Assembly: GCA_910587755.1 (NCBI GenBank)
Contig: CAJUNZ010000009.1
Location: 1-51,377 of the forward strand
Direction: 5' to 3'
DNA length: 51,377 bases
From: an uncultured Acetatifactor sp.
GTDB taxonomy: Bacteria; Bacillota; Clostridia; Lachnospirales; Lachnospiraceae
In this document: positions 50,562-51,377 of the stretch, piece by piece
Numbering within the stretch: position 1 is the stretch's first letter
Layout: each line of letters starts with the position of its first letter
The notes under the pieces: model-generated
What the model was told of the DNA's origin: nothing
Database searches by the model: none
What the model saw: only the letters and a program-made list of their open reading frames with translations
Made by a program: the position numbers and the translations under genes

Positions 50562-51377
50562 TTAAAGTCCATTTGAATTTCTCTTCAGATACAAAAACCC
50601 ATAGGCGGGAACCTTCACCCCTGCCGCCTCCATGCTGTCTCCGGTGAGCAGATCCGTGTAGATTCCGTCCGTCTCGCTGATCCACGCTGTTCTGTCGGAC
50701 TGGCTGAAATTAAAAATTCCTATCAGCTTCTCCCCTTCATAAGCCCTTCCAATGCACAGCACACCAGTGTCATGAGCGTCCAGCGTCCAGGTATCCGCCC
50801 GGCACACAAACACTTTCTCCGACCTTCTGATCTGCTCCAGGCGGGCCAGCCCCTGGAAAATACGTCCCTGCACGCTGGTCTTATCGCCGGCCTTCTCCGC
50901 CAGATTCCAGTCAAAAGCCCCTCTGTGGATATAGCGGGAATCCGCCGCTTTGTCCGGATTCTCCTTATAAGAGTAGTCATTTACCTGCGCCACTTCGTCG
51001 CCGCTGTAGAGCACAGGAATCCCGGACTGCATAAACATATAGGCGTGGAGCATAAGATCCAGCCTCACCGCCCGCTCCATCTCCTCTTCATTCTGTTCAA
51101 ACCCTGCCTTCTCTATGCCGCACATGGAGGCGGTGGTGCCGCAGAACCGGGCGTCCCCCGTGACGGGATCCGCGTTGTACAGCTCCCCCCTGCTGCAGCT
51201 TCCTCCCTCCAGGCCCTGGAAGAAACGGTTCAGATAATTCTTGTGCGCTCTCTCCTCCATTCCCTCCTTCCTCAGGGCAGGATAGTCAAGCCCCCAGCCG
51301 ATATCGTCATGGCAGCGCAGATAATTCAGAAACACATACTCCTTGGGCAGACTGTTGACTATGTCCAGCTGTTTTCT
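50562..51377 (-). CDS. Amylosucrase-like GH13 alpha-glucan enzyme, 5' end missing
   Basis: The frame is open to the right edge; 272 codons including the stop are visible. NYLRCHDDIGWG contains the late GH13 catalytic-site His-Asp in the HDDIGWG form typical of the amylosucrase branch (GH13_4). LMLHAYMFMQSGIPVLYSGDE is the usual barrel strand 8 region, then VNDYSYKENPDKAADSRYIHRG, and a C-terminal beta-sandwich ending in VKVPAYGFLYLK. Such enzymes cleave sucrose or short glucans, or transfer glucose between them. The nucleophile region lies outside the window, so the exact activity is undetermined. Confidence 0.85.
   Translation of the reverse strand, partial: RKQLDIVNSLPKEYVFLNYLRCHDDIGWGLDYPALRKEGMEERAHKNYLNRFFQGLEGGSCSRGELYNADPVTGDARFCGTTASMCGIEKAGFEQNEEEMERAVRLDLMLHAYMFMQSGIPVLYSGDEVAQVNDYSYKENPDKAADSRYIHRGAFDWNLAEKAGDKTSVQGRIFQGLARLEQIRRSEKVFVCRADTWTLDAHDTGVLCIGRAYEGEKLIGIFNFSQSDRTAWISETDGIYTDLLTGDSMEAAGVKVPAYGFLYLKRNSNGL

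Overview
The window looks like a chromosomal segment of a gut Lachnospiraceae-type Clostridium (Firmicutes). The basis is high GC, AGGAGG-type ribosome sites, TTGACA/TATAAT promoters with 17-base spacers, several small protein families I associate with Lachnospiraceae, and a secreted M60 mucin-type metalloprotease. No rRNA, tRNA, CRISPR array, insertion sequence or phage module was seen. Most genes lie on the minus strand.

Layout. 1-0.9 kb: 3' part of a PHP-domain phosphoesterase carrying in-frame 54-bp tandem repeats. 0.96-8.2 kb: minus-strand run of pheA, a DUF815-type ATPase, exopolyphosphatase, ppk1 and a HAD phosphatase, then a small acidic protein with its own promoter. 8.3-12.1 kb: a membrane-anchored DUF5050-like protein, an ArsR regulator, and an ApbE flavin transferase divergent from EetA/EetB-like genes, suggesting extracytoplasmic flavin or electron-transfer chemistry. 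12.1-17.6 kb: a folate operon (folC-folE-folP-folBK) whose last gene overlaps a GH20 hexosaminidase gene. 17.8-21.0 kb: two small envelope proteins and an ABC importer with permease and ATPase fused in one chain.

21.2-30.6 kb is the most distinctive part. A 1769-residue secreted M60 metalloprotease contains a dockerin-like calcium-binding module. The next gene, almost overlapping, encodes a membrane-anchored, Pro/Thr-rich protein with a cohesin-like N-terminal domain. Together they suggest a two-gene surface system that tethers a mucin-degrading protease. The protease mRNA has a leader of about 255 nt with three consecutive hairpins. Divergent to it is an 813-residue cytoplasmic protein of unknown function with a chitobiase-type C-terminal module. 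A frameshifted MFS transporter follows.

32-42 kb: housekeeping genes (prfA-prmC-DUF1385, rpmE, rho, malic enzyme, a DUF4364 regulator, rarA) plus a NYN-LOTUS putative RNA-binding nuclease translationally linked to rarA. 42-46 kb: small accessory genes, a decayed PD-(D/E)XK ATPase fragment and an HTH gene broken by a one-base deletion. 46-50.2 kb: a phosphofructokinase downstream of a PP2C-vWA-kinase set resembling the TerY-associated phosphorylation triad. The right end holds the 3' part of an amylosucrase-like GH13 gene with a strong terminator.

Three genes are visibly disrupted: two by apparent single-base deletions and one by a nonsense codon plus truncation. Starts were moved from the longest open frame where a ribosome binding site clearly favoured an internal codon.
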